Source: Nonomuraea longispora
GTDB lineage: Bacteria > Actinomycetota > Actinomycetes > Streptosporangiales > Streptosporangiaceae
Assembly (NCBI RefSeq): GCF_004348345.1
Contig: NZ_SMJZ01000043.1
Span: 1 to 47,967 of the forward strand
DNA length: 47,967 nt
Direction of reading: 5' to 3'
Shown: piece by piece, positions 46,588 to 47,967 of the stretch
Numbering within the stretch: the first letter of the stretch is position 1
Layout of the letters: each line of letters starts with the position of its first letter
The notes under the pieces: generated by a model
Seen by the model: the letters and a program-made list of their open reading frames with translations, nothing else
Told to the model about the DNA's origin: nothing
Database searches by the model: none
Translations under genes and position numbers: made by a program

Positions 46588-47792
46588 GACCATTACTGAT
46601 CACCGTGGGGAGTCGCGGGGACGTCCAGCAGTTCCTGGCGCTGGCACGCGGACTGCTGGCCGCCGGGCACCGGCCGGTCCTGGCCGCGCCCCGCCGGTTC
46701 GAGCCGCTCGCCACCAGACACGGCGTGGAGTTCGTACCGCTGTACGACGAGATGCTGGAGCTGCAGAACACCGTCAAGGGACAGGGCGTACGCGCGGCCA
46801 TCACCGCCGCGCGGTCGGTCAGGCCGATGGTGCGCCGCCTCCTGGACGACCAGGCGGCGCTCACGGCGCGACCGGCCGACGTCGTCGTCTACCATCCCAA
46901 GTCTCTCGGCGGGCCCTACGTCGCGGAGAAGCTCGGCGTTCCGGCGTTCGCCGGTCTGCTGATCCCTCTGTACGTGCCGACGTCCGCCTTTCCTTCTCCC
47001 ATCGTCCCGGTGCGGCCACCGGGCCCGCTCAACCGGGCGAGCTGGCGGATCGCCGCCGCGATCGAGGCCCCGTACCGGAGCGTGATCCGCACCTGGCGGG
47101 CGGAGGCGCTCGGCCTGCGGGACGGCTTCGTGCCGATGGCCGAGCTGGTCAGGACGGGCAACGTGCTGCACGCCTGGAGCCCGCACCTGCTGCCCGCCCC
47201 CGCCGACTGGCCCGACTCCGCACGCCCCATCGGGTTCTGGACGATGCCGGCGGACGACACCTGGGCCCCGCCCGAGCGGCTGGCCCGTTTCCTCGACGAG
47301 GGCGAGCCGCCCGTCTACGTGGGTTTCGGCAGCTCGACCACCGGTGATCCCGATGTGCTGACCGCCACCGTGCTGGAAGGGGTCCGGCTGGCCGGTCGCC
47401 GGGCCGTGCTGGCCACCGGTTGGGGAGCGCTGCGGCCAGGCGCGGACGCGGACGACGTTCTGGTGATGGAGGAGGCCCCGCACGACTGGCTGCTGCCACG
47501 GGTCGCCGTCGCCGTGCACCACGGCGGCGTCGGCACGGCCGCGGCGGCCCTGCGCGCGGGGGTGCCTCAGGTGGTACGCCCGTTCGTCGGCGATCAGCCG
47601 TTCTGGGCCTCCCGCCTGCACCGCCTCGGCGTCGCTCCGGAGCCGTTGCGGGGCCGTCTCACCGCCGCCCGGCTGGCCGCCGCCATCGAGAAGGCGGCGG
47701 AGCTGGCGCCGGCCGCCCGTGTGTCGGCCGGACACCTCGGCGCAGAGGACGGCGTCGCCACCGCCGTGGCCCGGATCGCGGCTGCGTCATGA
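46584..47792 (+). CDS. GT1-family glycosyltransferase (UGT/macrolide-glycosyltransferase-like)
   Basis: 402 residues of GT-B fold. The N-terminal domain begins MRPLLITVGSRGDVQQFLAL with GLLAAGHRPVLAAP. The C-terminal sugar-nucleotide site is VAVAVHHGGVGTAAAALRAG then VPQVVRPFVGDQPFWA, the conserved motif of sterol/antibiotic glucosyltransferases. PVYVGFGSSTTGDPD is the hinge strand. It moves a sugar from a nucleotide donor to a small molecule, possibly inactivating an antibiotic or decorating a lipid. Coupling to a MarR regulator suggests ligand-inducible resistance; this is inference. Confidence 0.92.
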   Translation: MRPLLITVGSRGDVQQFLALARGLLAAGHRPVLAAPRRFEPLATRHGVEFVPLYDEMLELQNTVKGQGVRAAITAARSVRPMVRRLLDDQAALTARPADVVVYHPKSLGGPYVAEKLGVPAFAGLLIPLYVPTSAFPSPIVPVRPPGPLNRASWRIAAAIEAPYRSVIRTWRAEALGLRDGFVPMAELVRTGNVLHAWSPHLLPAPADWPDSARPIGFWTMPADDTWAPPERLARFLDEGEPPVYVGFGSSTTGDPDVLTATVLEGVRLAGRRAVLATGWGALRPGADADDVLVMEEAPHDWLLPRVAVAVHHGGVGTAAAALRAGVPQVVRPFVGDQPFWASRLHRLGVAPEPLRGRLTAARLAAAIEKAAELAPAARVSAGHLGAEDGVATAVARIAAAS

Positions 47793-47832
47793 ACCCGCCG
47801 GTGCGGAGGAGAACGGCCGTACGCGCCACGCT

Positions 47833-47847
47833 CGCCGGGCGCCGGCG
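47833..47847. terminator. Short hairpin between glycosyltransferase and convergent permease
   Basis: CGCCGG-GCG-CCGGCG is a perfect 6-3-6 hairpin directly before the permease stop codon and 41 bases after the glycosyltransferase stop. Very GC-rich; weak as evidence on its own. Confidence 0.35.
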
Positions 47848-47967
47848 TCAGGTCAGGTAGCGGAACCACAGGTACGGCGCGGTCAAAGTGATGGTCACCA
47901 CGGTGACGACCAGGCCGTACTTGGTGAACTGCCAGAAACTGATCGGGGTGCCGTTGCGGGCGGCGAT
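47848..47967 (-). CDS. ArsB/SLC13-type ion-transporter permease, C-terminal end (runs off window)
   Basis: The last 39 codons of a gene that continues beyond the window. They read [20 protein letters not shown] then [19 protein letters not shown], a final loop and membrane segment typical of ArsB/NhaD/SLC13-like anion or Na+/H+ transporters (AARNGxPISFWxFxRYG). The family call is from this short piece only. It converges on the glycosyltransferase gene. Confidence 0.6.
   Translation of the reverse strand: MAARNGTPISFWQFTKYGLVVTVVTITLTAPYLWFRYLT

Noticed and set aside
1..47967. CRISPR arrays, rRNA or tRNA genes
   Set aside because: No regularly spaced repeats and no cloverleaf or rRNA-like conserved stretch noticed on reading; a tRNA scan was not run.

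Overview
The window is very GC-rich, with gene-dense, overlapping operons, frequent GTG/TTG starts, ECF sigma factors, F420-linked enzymes and many TetR/MarR/MerR regulators. This points to a filamentous actinomycete chromosome, most likely the Streptosporangiales (Nonomuraea/Actinomadura/Streptosporangium-like). The family assignment is an inference from gene content and style, not a computed placement.

Left part (1-9961): a cobalamin (corrin ring) operon on the minus strand (PPOX-like protein, cobL, cobM, cobK running off the edge) with divergent cobF; a MerR regulator; a serine beta-lactamase-like hydrolase carrying an unusual N-terminal domain; a two-component system (response regulator and histidine kinase); and a secreted tripeptidyl-aminopeptidase-like hydrolase with a long perfect hairpin in its leader.

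Middle-left (10000-15400): an intact SigJ/ECF41-like sigma factor with VOC proteins and mirror-image ECF promoter-like elements. Beside it lies a gene graveyard with an IS3 OrfA fragment, a DUF1905 fragment, an SDR pseudogene, an IS5-type transposase tail, a ferredoxin remnant and an aminoglycoside-phosphotransferase-like remnant. A CYP105-like P450 with a divergent TetR and two 19-bp operators follows.

Middle (15500-22624): an N-acyl amino acid locus. It holds a COG3375-type GNAT acyltransferase, an HTH-less SIS protein, an N-acylamino acid racemase (NSAR/MenC2), a permease, a D-aminoacylase and a divergent M20 hydrolase. Together they could acylate, racemise and deacylate amino acids, linking the D and L pools.

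Middle-right (22818-33450): a catabolic island that appears to be one IclR regulon. Three related operators of about 19 bp lie in front of its transcription units: GH88-like hydrolase / CaiB-type CoA-transferase / enoyl-CoA hydratase; alcohol dehydrogenase with a U32-like TIM-barrel protein; and MHS transporter / acyl-CoA ligase / acyl-CoA dehydrogenase. The set CoA-transferase + ligase + hydratase + dehydrogenase parallels carnitine CaiB/C/D/A, but with other companions, so the substrate is unknown. Truncated sigma-factor genes lie at both borders. This is my best candidate for an undescribed system.

Right part (33500-47967): a CMD/AhpD protein left next to a broken sigma gene; a lipoprotein; small membrane and hypothetical proteins; a PLP Cys/Met lyase with divergent Lrp (MdeA/MdeR-like); HxlR plus two tandem imine-reductase-like enzymes; a second P450/TetR pair; a glyoxalase/TetR pair with a nested palindromic operator; a MarR/glycosyltransferase resistance-like pair; and the end of an ion-transporter-like permease.

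No rRNA, tRNA, CRISPR array or origin was recognised.
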